DNA of 64,000 bases, taken from Marinomonas lutimaris (GTDB taxonomy: Bacteria; Pseudomonadota; Gammaproteobacteria; Pseudomonadales; Marinomonadaceae). Position numbers and translations under genes: made by a program. The notes under the pieces were generated by a model that saw only the letters and a program-made list of their open reading frames with translations, had not been told where the DNA came from and ran no database searches. Each line of letters opens with the position of its first letter. Positions within the stretch are counted from its first letter, which is position 1. The stretch covers positions 103,583-167,582 of the forward strand of contig NZ_JAHLLW010000010.1 of assembly GCF_019426345.1 (NCBI RefSeq), written 5' to 3'. Positions 37,642 through 46,917 of this stretch are shown one piece after another.

Positions 37642-40600
37642 ATGACCAAGAACTCAAAGGTTACACCAACTGAACTTACCAGTGGAAAAGGATTTGATTT
37701 TGAAGATTTAGTTGGGGCTTGGCTGACAACCTACATGCTGTCGTCTTCCCATTTTATTCCGCATAAGTCCTCGCTTATAAAGGCAATCTACTTTCAGGCA
37801 GGTAATAGTGGTTGGATCTTTGATGATATTCTTGTTGAATTTAGTGATAGTAAAAAAGACTTCAAATTAGCTTTATCTGTAAAGAGTAATAAGCAGTTCA
37901 CATCTAAAAAAGCACCAGATGATTTAGTAGAAGACATATGGAAGCAATTTTTGAATGAAAGTACACCATTTGACAGTAATTGTGACTATTTAGGTATTGT
38001 GACTGCCCCTCTATCAGGCATATCAAAAACATCTCTGACTTCATTACTTACTAAATCAGAGTATCTTCCTGAAGGTGAGTTACAGGAACAAGTAGACAAC
38101 ACTAAGTTGGCTAAAAATGTATGCTCTCTACATAAAAGCTTTAACTGCTCTTCTACCTTGTTAGACGCTGCTAACAGACTAAATTTAAATACCGACAAAA
38201 TTTTAAAACGTTTTAAAGCCTATCAATGTGACTTTTATGACCAACCCTCAACCAGTGAAATTCAGTCAATTACCAATATTAAAAGTATTTTAGTTGACCC
38301 TAGTGCGAGCAACGCGACCGATGTTTTTGAAAAAATCTGCACATTGGTTAAACGTTATAGAGTTAACGGAGGTGCTATAACGTCGCAAATAGCAGCATCT
38401 TTCATTGCAAAAGATATCCAGCTTAAAACAGCTCCCGAATTTGCAATGGATTTGAAGAAGCTTAAAGCCTATAGCACGTCTGCAATGAATAGAATTGATA
38501 GTTCAATAGGCAGTCAGGTTTCACTATTAAGAGTAGAAGAAATAAGTAAAGTTAGAAAATCCATTTCTTCCGCTAATGTTTCCATAGTTTTGGGAGAGTC
38601 TGGCTCAGGTAAATCAGCATTGGTTAAAAGACTTGCTTTATCGCATACAAATAGAATTTGGGTTGAGCCTTCATTGTTCGAATACAACTCTTTACATGAA
38701 GCCGAAAATGGAGCTTTTCAGTTAAAGAATCCTTGGGTAGATATAGCAGCCGAAATAACGTCTAAGTACAAAATACTTGTAATCGATGCTGTAGACCGCC
38801 TATGGAAATCTAGCTATTTTTCAACTTTAGGCGAGTTTTTAGAACCAATACTTTCTGAGAATACTGGCTTAAAAATAGTTATCACTTGTCAGTCATTCCA
38901 TTGGCAAAGAGTGCAAAATGAATTATTAAAAATAGGCAGCGCTATTGCAACTGAAAATACTGTTTCGTTGGGTGATATTAGCCAAGATGACATAGCGACT
39001 CTAAGAACCCTGTATCCTCAGTTTAATAAACTTCTGGCCACTGAATCTGTAAGAAAATTTTTATTAAGGCCTAAAGTTCTAGATTTATTTTCTAAGCTAC
39101 CACCTTCGAGCTTTTCTAAATCTAACCCGTGGCACTCAGAAGTCGAGCTCATTAACTGGTATTGGGATTCTGTAATATCGAACTCTACTCATGGTGCAAT
39201 GAAAGAAAGATTCCTCATCAAACTATCTAAACTACAGGCTGAAAACCTGGTTAACACTACTCAAACAACTATGTTTGAAGTTCCTGAATTATCAGTTCTT
39301 GAAGAGCTAGAACAGTCACAAATATGCTACCGTAAAAAGGGATATATATACTTAACACATGACATCTATTCCGACTGGTTTAAGCAGCGGACGCTTGTAA
39401 ATGAAAGAGTGAGCAATCCATCCTTTTTAGATAGTTGCATTAAGAATCCACAATGGCATCGCGCTATTTCACTTTTTGGCTCAGAGCTGGTTCAAGATGA
39501 GCTTGCAACGGCTGAGTGGGAAAATGTTATTAAAAGTGCGCTAAAAAGTAAAAACTTTCTTCTTGTTGACTTATTGCTTGATGCCATTATTCATACATCA
39601 AATTCATGCGAACTTATTCTGAAACATTGGGTGTTTTTAACTACTAATAAAGCAGCTTTACTAGATCGATTCTTTAAACGATTTTTATACATTGCTACAC
39701 AAGCCAATAAAAAAACTATCGCGCTAGCTAAATATTTCAATGTTTCCGAGTTAGATGCATCGCTTATAAACCGAACACCTATATGGTTAATGTGGCCGAG
39801 TGTTTTAACGTTAATCATAGAGAAACAGGAAGATTTAATTGAGATAGTACCTAAAAATACAGCTGAAATTTGCAAACTTTGGGTAAACAACACACAGAAA
39901 GATGTCCCCTATCGGAAAGACCTATCAGAAATTGCAATTAAAATTGGCTGGCGAGCTTTGCAATGCAATCAACACTATAGGTATCATGATCGATGGGCTG
40001 GTCATAATCACGATGATATTTCGTTTTATTACGAAACTGTCCTTAGCTGCGCTGCAGAAGATACAGCTAAAGTAATTCAGTTTGCTAATTGTGCATCAGG
40101 TATTACAGAGCCAACCACAGAATTACCACCCGACCCTCCACGAGAACCAACAACAGATCCTCAAGCACTAGAATATTTTGCGAAAATGGAGCAATCCTCT
40201 ACCTTTTTGGACGAGGACAAGCAGGAGCTTCCACTAATAGAAGGTGGAGCAATCTATAAAAGAGATCACTACTTTCAGAAACTAGTAATAGAAACAAAGT
40301 TTTTCATAAATTTGATGCTCTTATCCCCTAAAGAATCAGCCGACATTATCCTAGCGAACTGTATACGAGAGCCAGGGGCAAAATATCGTTATAGCAGCTC
40401 TGATATTGACAAAGATTATGGTCTTACAAAAAATCTAATGAGGCTATTTCCTCCTTTTTATACAAAAACCCCCTTCCTTGAATTATTAACCATTTCGCCA
40501 GAGCAAGGAATGAGAGTTATATTGCGTTTGACCGAAATAGCAACAAGCCAATGGTTATCTAAAGAGCGTTTTCGAAGAGAGCACTCTCGACAGAATATGT

Positions 40601-42906
40601 TCGACGAAGGCTATCCTTTAAGCATAAACCTATCAATAAAAGGGGTTATTAAAGAATATTATGGTGATCGAAGGTGGATGCATGCCTGTAGAAATACCAC
40701 TATTGTGCCTGATTTACTTACATGTGCCTTAATGTCATTGGAGAAGTGGCTATCTGACAAGCTTGATAATGGGGAAGATGTTAACCAAGAAATAGAAGAA
40801 CTTTTAACGAAAAGTGACTCGCTGGCAATTGTTGGAGTTTGCTTTCAAGTAGCAAAAAAAGAAAGCGCTCTATTTAAAGGAGTTTTATTTGAGCTGCTTA
40901 TGAACCCATGGATCTTTGTATATGACCTTCATCACTGTATAAGCGATGAACACCATCAAATGATTGGGCATAGAAGTATGGGAGAGACAGAACACCAGTT
41001 CAACGAAGCTAAAGAGTGGCACTTACGTGAATATAGGAAAACGCATCTTGAGACGATAATTTTTCGTCAAATACTTAGTGATCAGAATTTTGAGAGAAAA
41101 ATAAGAAATGAGCTACTTCCTACCTTGCAAAACTTGCTTAATAAAACGTCTAAAGAGGATGAATATTATACATTCATTTTAAAACTCAGACACCAGCTAG
41201 AACTAAAAAACTGGACTACTTTTAAGAATAAAGACGGAAACATTCAATTTAAGTTTAATACACCGGGTGAATTGTTAGAGCTACAGAGAAAAGATGAAAT
41301 TTATTTTGAGACAAAACAGATCATCCTTCACCTACCTAACAAATGTCTTGAAATTTTAAATTCAAATATAAAATTAAATGAACAAGAATTTAAAAAAATA
41401 TTCGATAATTTATCAAACATAGAGCCTAACATACTCAAACAAGAAGATGAATATTTATCTCTTGTTAGGAGTCAGTGTGCAGTCGCTACAACTATTATTT
41501 TAAAAAGAGATCAATTACCTAATTTATACAGAGAGCATAGAGAATATTGTAAAAATATTTTACTACATTACTCATTAAATCCTCCTCAACAAGAGTTTGA
41601 AATTGCTGAATCGAATTTTGAAATCGAATGGGATAGATTTTGTGCAAAAGCATTACCAAAATTGCTCGCTGAAAATAGCACTGAAAAAGAGCTTCGCACT
41701 GCTATTGTGAAGCTATGTTTAGGTTTGCATTATGAAACCTTGGGGGTATTAGTTTCTCAATGCTTTTTATTGCGTGATCAGATACAAGAAGACTTTTACC
41801 GCTTACTGAATCTAGTCAATTTTTGGGCTGCTCTAAGATTAAGGATAATGATAGCAACGAAGGATAATATATGGGGGAATGAGCCTCTAACAGCTGAGCA
41901 GCTATATACTAAAGTAGATCAATTAGCCGATAAGTTTATTAATAAAAGCTTATCAATAAGCTTGCCAGTATGGTCGAACTTACAAGTTTTATATAGTCAA
42001 TATAATAATGAAATAGAGGTAAATACATTCCCTGAAATTTATAGAAAAATGGACTGCCACGTTGTCATGTATGGTTACTCATGGTTACCCCCACTCGATG
42101 AAGCAATAACCGATAAAGAAAAAGACGAGTGGTACAGCATATACCAACAATTATCTCTTGTTTTATGGGAACGTCTAATTTTTGAACTAGATGAGAAAGA
42201 CGAAATTGATGGCACTCCATACGAAATTGACTATTGGATTATCGATAAGATAATAGGCACTTTATTACATTGTCCGAAAGATATAGCCCGAAAGCTATGG
42301 GAGCCGCTTCTTAGTGTAGGAGCTGCCGCTGAGTATTGGATCACTGATTTTATGCGTAAATGGTTTAATCAACTATCCAAAGTAGATGTCAATAAAATGC
42401 TATTCCTAGACATCTGGAGGGATATGATTGTCTTCGCCAAAAACTCCGAAGCTTGGTTTTCAGAAGTAGCTCATTGGCATACATGTGGAAAAGTTTGGGA
42501 AGCTCTTCTGGGCTTCGACTTGATTACAGCTCAGTCTGTATGGAAACAAGATTATACTGATTTAATAATAAGTATGCGCCATGAACTTAGTTACTATGCT
42601 GAGAATCACTTAACAAACTATAAAATTGAGCATTTTGCATCCTTTCTAAATACGACTAGCGGCAAAGCCTTATCGTTAGATGGTGTAGTTTGGATTTATC
42701 AACATATGACTAAATATAAATCGTCGCGTATAGAAAAATATACTCAAGATTCGGTTAATGATCTGATTAGATCTGTCCTTGACGCTAATCGATTTGACCA
42801 ATTATCAAAAGACAGCAAAGGCGCTATTCTTGGTCTCTTAAAACTACTAGCGGACTGTCAGAATACTAAATCAATGGAATTATATAAGAAACTCACATTT
42901 CAATAA
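37642..42906 (+). CDS. Large nuclease-like STAND NTPase, candidate Avs-type antiphage protein
   Basis: 1754 residues from ATG 37642 (nine codons longer from TTG 37615). Residues about 15-105 look like a PD-(D/E)xK-type nuclease: Glu21 in GFDFEDLV, Asp61-Asp62 in WIFDDILVEF, Lys81 in LSVKSN. A P-loop NTPase follows: Walker A GESGSGKS (318-325), Walker B ILVIDAVD (Asp382), then a helical bundle typical of STAND proteins. The remaining 1100 residues are alpha-helical with repeats of aromatic/Trp-rich helices, without a known domain that I can name. Architecture and size fit the AVAST (Avs) family, single proteins that recognise a phage protein with their C-terminus and cut DNA. Base composition is much richer in A+T than neighbours. 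No partner gene. The exact Avs type cannot be set. Confidence 0.6.
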   Translation: MTKNSKVTPTELTSGKGFDFEDLVGAWLTTYMLSSSHFIPHKSSLIKAIYFQAGNSGWIFDDILVEFSDSKKDFKLALSVKSNKQFTSKKAPDDLVEDIWKQFLNESTPFDSNCDYLGIVTAPLSGISKTSLTSLLTKSEYLPEGELQEQVDNTKLAKNVCSLHKSFNCSSTLLDAANRLNLNTDKILKRFKAYQCDFYDQPSTSEIQSITNIKSILVDPSASNATDVFEKICTLVKRYRVNGGAITSQIAASFIAKDIQLKTAPEFAMDLKKLKAYSTSAMNRIDSSIGSQVSLLRVEEISKVRKSISSANVSIVLGESGSGKSALVKRLALSHTNRIWVEPSLFEYNSLHEAENGAFQLKNPWVDIAAEITSKYKILVIDAVDRLWKSSYFSTLGEFLEPILSENTGLKIVITCQSFHWQRVQNELLKIGSAIATENTVSLGDISQDDIATLRTLYPQFNKLLATESVRKFLLRPKVLDLFSKLPPSSFSKSNPWHSEVELINWYWDSVISNSTHGAMKERFLIKLSKLQAENLVNTTQTTMFEVPELSVLEELEQSQICYRKKGYIYLTHDIYSDWFKQRTLVNERVSNPSFLDSCIKNPQWHRAISLFGSELVQDELATAEWENVIKSALKSKNFLLVDLLLDAIIHTSNSCELILKHWVFLTTNKAALLDRFFKRFLYIATQANKKTIALAKYFNVSELDASLINRTPIWLMWPSVLTLIIEKQEDLIEIVPKNTAEICKLWVNNTQKDVPYRKDLSEIAIKIGWRALQCNQHYRYHDRWAGHNHDDISFYYETVLSCAAEDTAKVIQFANCASGITEPTTELPPDPPREPTTDPQALEYFAKMEQSSTFLDEDKQELPLIEGGAIYKRDHYFQKLVIETKFFINLMLLSPKESADIILANCIREPGAKYRYSSSDIDKDYGLTKNLMRLFPPFYTKTPFLELLTISPEQGMRVILRLTEIATSQWLSKERFRREHSRQNMFDEGYPLSINLSIKGVIKEYYGDRRWMHACRNTTIVPDLLTCALMSLEKWLSDKLDNGEDVNQEIEELLTKSDSLAIVGVCFQVAKKESALFKGVLFELLMNPWIFVYDLHHCISDEHHQMIGHRSMGETEHQFNEAKEWHLREYRKTHLETIIFRQILSDQNFERKIRNELLPTLQNLLNKTSKEDEYYTFILKLRHQLELKNWTTFKNKDGNIQFKFNTPGELLELQRKDEIYFETKQIILHLPNKCLEILNSNIKLNEQEFKKIFDNLSNIEPNILKQEDEYLSLVRSQCAVATTIILKRDQLPNLYREHREYCKNILLHYSLNPPQQEFEIAESNFEIEWDRFCAKALPKLLAENSTEKELRTAIVKLCLGLHYETLGVLVSQCFLLRDQIQEDFYRLLNLVNFWAALRLRIMIATKDNIWGNEPLTAEQLYTKVDQLADKFINKSLSISLPVWSNLQVLYSQYNNEIEVNTFPEIYRKMDCHVVMYGYSWLPPLDEAITDKEKDEWYSIYQQLSLVLWERLIFELDEKDEIDGTPYEIDYWIIDKIIGTLLHCPKDIARKLWEPLLSVGAAAEYWITDFMRKWFNQLSKVDVNKMLFLDIWRDMIVFAKNSEAWFSEVAHWHTCGKVWEALLGFDLITAQSVWKQDYTDLIISMRHELSYYAENHLTNYKIEHFASFLNTTSGKALSLDGVVWIYQHMTKYKSSRIEKYTQDSVNDLIRSVLDANRFDQLSKDSKGAILGLLKLLADCQNTKSMELYKKLTFQ

Positions 42907-43007
42907 TTTTAGCCCTAAGTCACGTAGTTCGGTAATCCTCACTTTTTTATCGAAGAGAGCTTGCTTAGGTCACCCATTAGAACCCCCAAAAATCGTAGGC
43001 AATAAAA

Positions 43008-43045
43008 AAGCCCCGACTGTTAGTAAACACTAACTGCCGAGGCTT
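43008..43045 (-). terminator. Terminator of the tRNA gene
   Basis: Arms 43008-43024 and 43029-43045 form a 17-position stem (two wobbles, one mismatch) with a 4-base loop, followed on the minus strand by a T6 run. It lies just after the 3' end of the tRNA. Confidence 0.9.
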
Positions 43046-43052
43046 CGATATA

Positions 43053-43129
43053 TGGTGGGCCTGCCCAGACTTGAACTGGGGACCTGCCGATTATGAGTCG
43101 GATGCTCTAACCAACTGAGCTACAGGCCC
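43053..43129 (-). tRNA. tRNA-Ile2 (anticodon CAU)
   Basis: 77 bases including an encoded CCA. The cloverleaf folds with acceptor GGGCCTG/CAGGCCC, D-loop AGCTCAGTTGGTTAGAGC, anticodon loop CTCATAA, and T-arm with GTTCAAG. The CAU anticodon could be Met or Ile2. Base pairs C4-G69 and C5-G68 are determinants used by TilS to modify tRNA-Ile2 to lysidine, and elongator tRNA-Met has different pairs there. This favours Ile2 reading AUA codons. The gene is transcribed toward the accessory island. Confidence 0.8.
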
Positions 43130-43143
43130 TAAAAGCGTTGCAG

Positions 43144-43172
43144 ATTATAGCGATATGCTCGCTGCTTGCCAA
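43144..43172 (-). promoter_or_regulatory. Promoter of the tRNA gene
   Basis: On the minus strand TTGGCA (43172-43167) and a perfect TATAAT (43149-43144) are 17 bases apart, 15 bases before the tRNA 5' end. A GC-containing discriminator follows, as expected for a stable-RNA promoter. Confidence 0.8.
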
Positions 43173-43207
43173 GAAGTCGATGCAATTTATGTGTAATAAA
43201 TTTTCGA

Positions 43208-43246
43208 AAGTGGTTGATTAACAGGCTATTTTTCAATCAACCACTT
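43208..43246 (-). terminator. Hairpin after the isochorismatase-like gene
   Basis: A perfect 12-bp stem (43208-43219 with 43235-43246), loop 15 bases, 58 bases downstream of the stop on the minus strand. The T run after it is weak. Confidence 0.55.
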
Positions 43247-43303
43247 GCCTAGCCCTTTTGTTTTCTACCTTGCCACGCTTTTTAGCAATGGGATTAAGCT
43301 CCC

Positions 43304-43822
43304 CTAAACTCGTTCAAAAGCGTGCTGAATGTCGGTATAGGTCACTTTAGCCTTAATCGCTTCTAAGGCAATTAGGTGCAGTAGTTGTTCACGAGTAGTA
43401 CAAGCATCTGGCAAGATGCTGACTTGATAAGGATCAGCGGCATCAGAAATGGCGGTATGAGTTACACAGTTTTGCGTCATCATGCCGCAGATAACCAAGC
43501 GGTCGACTTCCAGTTCTTCTAGCAGTTGCGTTAGGTTTGTCTCTTGAAACGCATCCGCGTGTGCTTTTGTTACGATGGGTGCATCTAGTGCGGCGTCTAG
43601 AATCGCTTGGTGTATTTTCACCCCTTCACTGCCTTCAGCAAATAACGGTGATTCGCTTGCAGCCACATGTTGCACAAGTATCACAGCTGCATCTTGCTCT
43701 TTCGCGGCTTGAATGGCGTTAAGTATTTCTTTTAGGGCTTCATCGGCATTCCATAGAGGAAAGCTACCATTAGCGAAGTAGTCGTTTTGTGGATCAATCA
43801 CTAATAATGCAGTGCGGCTCAT
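43304..43822 (-). CDS. Isochorismatase-like cysteine hydrolase
   Basis: 172 residues with the catalytic triad Asp10 (LLVIDPQND), Lys86 and Cys119 (GMMTQNCV). This is the isochorismatase superfamily, whose members hydrolyse nicotinamide, isochorismate, or N-carbamoyl and other C-N bonds; the exact substrate cannot be read. AGGAG lies 8 bases before the ATG. It is divergent from a GlxA-like regulator with a perfect palindrome between them, so it is probably controlled by it. Confidence 0.85.
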   Translation of the reverse strand: MSRTALLVIDPQNDYFANGSFPLWNADEALKEILNAIQAAKEQDAAVILVQHVAASESPLFAEGSEGVKIHQAILDAALDAPIVTKAHADAFQETNLTQLLEELEVDRLVICGMMTQNCVTHTAISDAADPYQVSILPDACTTREQLLHLIALEAIKAKVTYTDIQHAFERV

Positions 43823-43898
43823 TGTTGGCTCCTATTCTATTGTTTACAAAGACTGTATCAAGAGTACTAGAATCGCAAAACGACGGATTCCATTACAG

Positions 43899-43912
43899 TG
43901 TCAAATTTGACA
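43899..43912. promoter_or_regulatory. Palindrome in the isochorismatase/GlxA intergenic region
   Basis: TGTCAAATTTGACA is a perfect 14-bp palindrome, centred about 42 bases upstream of the TTG start at 43948 and about 83 bases upstream of the divergent ATG. It is a candidate operator for the AraC-type regulator, although AraC sites are more often direct repeats. Confidence 0.45.
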
Positions 43913-43947
43913 TATTAGAAGGCTAAAATGACAAACAGGATAAATCC

Positions 43948-44892
43948 TTGAAACATTATCAAATCGCTGTGCTTGCTTATCCCCATTCTCTTTTGTCGGC
44001 GGTTTATGGTTTTGCCGAAACGTTCGAGCTAGCCAACGAAGCCTGCAAAGAAATAGGTTTGGAAATTCGTATCACTACGCATATTTTACACGAGGCAGAC
44101 TTAAAGAAAGACTTGGACACGCAATCTCACTATCATGCAGTCTTGTTGCCGCCTAGCTTACATAAAGCCAGTTACAGCGAGAAAAATGTCAGCATCAATG
44201 ATTTTTTAATCGCACAGCATCAACAAGGTGCCATACTTTGCAGTGCCTGTGCTGGTGCGTTCTTTTTGGCATACACAGGTCTTACAGATAAACGCCAAAT
44301 GACGACGCACTGGGCGCTAGAAGGTTTGTTTAAGGAACGTTTTCCTCAGCAAGCAATGGACACGTCGAAGATATTGATTAACCAAGGCGATGTGATCAGC
44401 GCCGGTGGCATGATGTCTTGGATGGATTTGGCCATGGAACTAGTACAAGTACTGACGAATGCTAATATCGTTCGTCAGTTAGGCAAAACATTAGTGATTG
44501 ATACAGGTAAAAGAGAGCAACGCTACTACCAACAGTTTCAACCTAATTTCGACCATGGTGATGCGGCGATTTTGACGGTTCAGCATTATTTACAAGGCCA
44601 TTTTGCCGAACTGCAACGCACTGAAAGCATGGCCGCTCTCGCTAAATTAACGCCGAGAACCTTTTTAAGACGCTTCGCTAAATGCACTGGATTCAACCCA
44701 AATGAATATTTGCAACGTATCCGTATTCAAACGGCTTGCGATGCCTTAGAACAAACAACGCTGTCGTTCGAGAGCATCGCCCTGCAAGTAGGATATGAAG
44801 ATGTTGGCAGTTGCCGTAAGGCCTTTCAAAAGATTATGGGGTTAACGCCCAGCGCCTTTCGCCAGCGTTTTGTATCGCCATCACCCCATTAA
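43948..44892 (+). CDS. GlxA-like transcriptional regulator (DJ-1/PfpI plus AraC HTH)
   Basis: 314 residues. The first 190 are a DJ-1/PfpI class I glutamine-amidotransferase-like domain with the nucleophile elbow ILCSACAGAFFLAY; the last 100 are two AraC helix-turn-helix motifs (about 210-310, ending GYEDVGSCRKAFQKIMG). Start TTG 43948 is preferred because AGGA precedes it at the right distance and no in-frame ATG fits. Likely activator of the divergent hydrolase gene. Small ligand unknown. Confidence 0.83.
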   Translation: MKHYQIAVLAYPHSLLSAVYGFAETFELANEACKEIGLEIRITTHILHEADLKKDLDTQSHYHAVLLPPSLHKASYSEKNVSINDFLIAQHQQGAILCSACAGAFFLAYTGLTDKRQMTTHWALEGLFKERFPQQAMDTSKILINQGDVISAGGMMSWMDLAMELVQVLTNANIVRQLGKTLVIDTGKREQRYYQQFQPNFDHGDAAILTVQHYLQGHFAELQRTESMAALAKLTPRTFLRRFAKCTGFNPNEYLQRIRIQTACDALEQTTLSFESIALQVGYEDVGSCRKAFQKIMGLTPSAFRQRFVSPSPH

Positions 44893-44893
44893 T

Positions 44894-45736
44894 TCAAAGA
44901 CGAGATTGACGACCAATGTCTCCCGGTGTCATGCCAATGACTTTTTTAAAAGTCCGGCGAAAAGCCGCCTCGCTTTGATAACCCAATTCATCACTTAAAA
45001 TTGCGAGATTTCGGTCACCATTTTTTATCCGTTGCGCAGCTAAACGCATGCGCCATGAAGTCAAATAAGCCATGGGAGACATTCCCATCGTACTTTTAAA
45101 CAAGCCACTAAATACCGAACGTGACATACCCGCTTTTTCGGCAAGACTAGCAACCTGCCAAGCTTGTTGAGGCTGCTCATGGATAGCCACAATTGCCCGC
45201 GCCAGCCTCGCATCACTTAAACCTGCTAACAAGCCTAATTCGATTTTTTTGTTTTGAATAAACAATCTCAGCATTTGCACCAAATAAGCTTCAGCTAGTC
45301 GCTCAATCACCACTTGAGAACCACAACGAGGCTGCAAGCTTTCTGTGAGTAATATGCTTTTCAAAGGCGACAATTGCAGGGCAATCTCATCACCTTTTTC
45401 GACTTTCACCCATTGCCATTCCAAGTCCAACAATGGATTAAGCGCTTTTGTGGCGAAATCAAATTCACAAATTAATAACTTAGTTTCACAGTGTAGCCTT
45501 TGTATAAGCGATGCTCTGAGATCCTGGCCCGTAGCAAACCACACACCATCACCCTCTTTCAATCTCGTTCGGCTTTCACCGTGTGTGGTTAAAGAAAGTT
45601 CTCCGGAGATTAAATACAACCAATAGCTAGAATCTGCTGATAAAGCCAAACGCTCATTTTGACGAGAAAAATGGAAAGCGCTTATCGAAGTCGCCTTAGG
45701 GCGAAACGCACTTAATACCGATGAAAGACGATCCAT
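44894..45736 (-). CDS. AraC-family regulator with cupin-like N-terminal domain
   Basis: 280 residues. N-terminal beta-rich, cupin-like ligand domain (about 15-150), then two helix-turn-helix motifs (about 180-278) with GMSRSVFSGLFKSTMGMSP and GYQSEAAFRRTFKKVIGMTP. GAGGAAG precedes the ATG. It is divergent from a peroxiredoxin-like gene (124 bases apart), so it probably controls it. Confidence 0.83.
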   Translation of the reverse strand: MDRLSSVLSAFRPKATSISAFHFSRQNERLALSADSSYWLYLISGELSLTTHGESRTRLKEGDGVWFATGQDLRASLIQRLHCETKLLICEFDFATKALNPLLDLEWQWVKVEKGDEIALQLSPLKSILLTESLQPRCGSQVVIERLAEAYLVQMLRLFIQNKKIELGLLAGLSDARLARAIVAIHEQPQQAWQVASLAEKAGMSRSVFSGLFKSTMGMSPMAYLTSWRMRLAAQRIKNGDRNLAILSDELGYQSEAAFRRTFKKVIGMTPGDIGRQSRL

Positions 45737-45860
45737 AATAATTCTTCCTCAAGAGAAAATACGATCTGCAACACATAAAGCACAAACAATCACCAATCAT
45801 ATCACCCTTAACCATAAACTGCCTTCATCAAAACAAACAACAGATTATGAGGTAAGCGAA

Positions 45861-46391
45861 ATGTTCGTCCTAAAACCAAGAACAGCAACACCAAATCTCA
45901 CTATTAATACTCTGAAAGAGTCTTGGTCACTTGCTCAGCAAGCACCTGAAAACTTCACCATGGTTGTCGTTTATCGTGGTTTGCATTGTTCTATTTGTAA
46001 AAATTACTTAAAAGAATTAAGTCGCCTAGCAGATGACTTTATCGCGAAAGGTGTGAATATCCTTGTACTAAGTTCCGACACAGAAGAGAGAGCCGCACAG
46101 GCATCAACAGAATGGGAAATTGAAAACTTAACCATGGGCTATGGCCTAACGGTTGAACAATCTCAAGCTTGGGGATTACACAGAAGTGCAGGCCGAGGTG
46201 TGACTAGCATTGGCATTGAAGAGCCTGCCGAGTTTACTGAACCTGGACTATTCCTTGTTCGCCCAGATGGCACATTATACTGGAGCAACATCAGCACTAT
46301 GCCTTTTGCTCGTCCGCACTTCAAAGAAGTACTTGGCGCAATCGAATTTGCTGTCAGCAAAGATTATCCAGCACGCGGTGAACTTATTTAA
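45861..46391 (+). CDS. Peroxiredoxin-like protein (AhpC/TSA family)
   Basis: 176 residues with a thioredoxin fold and the CSIC dithiol at Cys43-Cys46 (YRGLHCSICKNYLKEL), a CxxC in the place of the peroxidatic Cys. The C-terminal half carries LVRPDGTLYW, typical of the family. It likely reduces a peroxide or acts as a disulfide reductase in the cytoplasm; there is no signal peptide. Probably regulated by the divergent AraC-type gene. Confidence 0.8.
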   Translation: MFVLKPRTATPNLTINTLKESWSLAQQAPENFTMVVVYRGLHCSICKNYLKELSRLADDFIAKGVNILVLSSDTEERAAQASTEWEIENLTMGYGLTVEQSQAWGLHRSAGRGVTSIGIEEPAEFTEPGLFLVRPDGTLYWSNISTMPFARPHFKEVLGAIEFAVSKDYPARGELI

Positions 46392-46427
46392 CAACAAAAC
46401 GTGTATTGTGATTTGACGTTATACAAT

Positions 46428-46461
46428 AAAAAGTAGAATCAACATCTCGGTTCTACTTTTT
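46428..46461. terminator. Bidirectional terminator between peroxiredoxin and cupin genes
   Basis: AAAAAGTAGAA (46428-46438) pairs with TTCTACTTTTT (46451-46461), loop 12 bases, between convergent genes, with T run on the plus strand. Confidence 0.85.
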
Positions 46462-46474
46462 TATATCCAACACA

Positions 46475-46804
46475 TCAATCTACAATAAATAGCGTTGCAC
46501 CATCAGAAGTAGAAGAGCGATGTGGTTCGGCATCATCAGCCACTTGGTAACTCATACCTGCGGATAACACAAAAGTGCGACCGTCTTTTAATACGGTTTT
46601 TAACTCGCCACTCATGCAAAAAAGAATATGCCCTTTGGTACACCAATGATCCGCCAAATACCCAGCAGAATAAGTCACTATTCGAACTCGAATTTCACCA
46701 AATTGTTTGGTCTGCCAATAGGCGAATCCACTTTCGCCTTTGTGGGTCGTTTTTTCGACGCCTTGCCAATCGGTAATGCCAAAGGGTAAATCTGTAATCT
46801 TCAT
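46475..46804 (-). CDS. Small cupin (DHCW-motif family)
   Basis: 109 residues, a single cupin barrel with the family motif LADHWCTKGHILFCMSG (about 50-66) and a C-terminal GMSYQVADDAEPHRSS. The His/Asp residues probably hold a metal. The biochemical function of the family is unknown. It is monocistronic and convergent with the peroxiredoxin gene. Confidence 0.8.
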   Translation of the reverse strand: MKITDLPFGITDWQGVEKTTHKGESGFAYWQTKQFGEIRVRIVTYSAGYLADHWCTKGHILFCMSGELKTVLKDGRTFVLSAGMSYQVADDAEPHRSSTSDGATLFIVD

Positions 46805-46917
46805 AAAAACGCCTTAAAATCCTTCTATTTACAAGACAATGCCGCTTCATTTGAGCGGCATAACATGAGATGTAGTAAGCGTTAGCAGAAGATTAAGGTC
46901 AAGTACTATCTTGAATG

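Noticed and set aside
35299..43129. Integrative element inserted at the tRNA-Ile2 3' end
   Set aside because: The tRNA 3' end does face the defence genes, but I see no integrase, no excisionase and no second copy of the tRNA 3' end in the interval.
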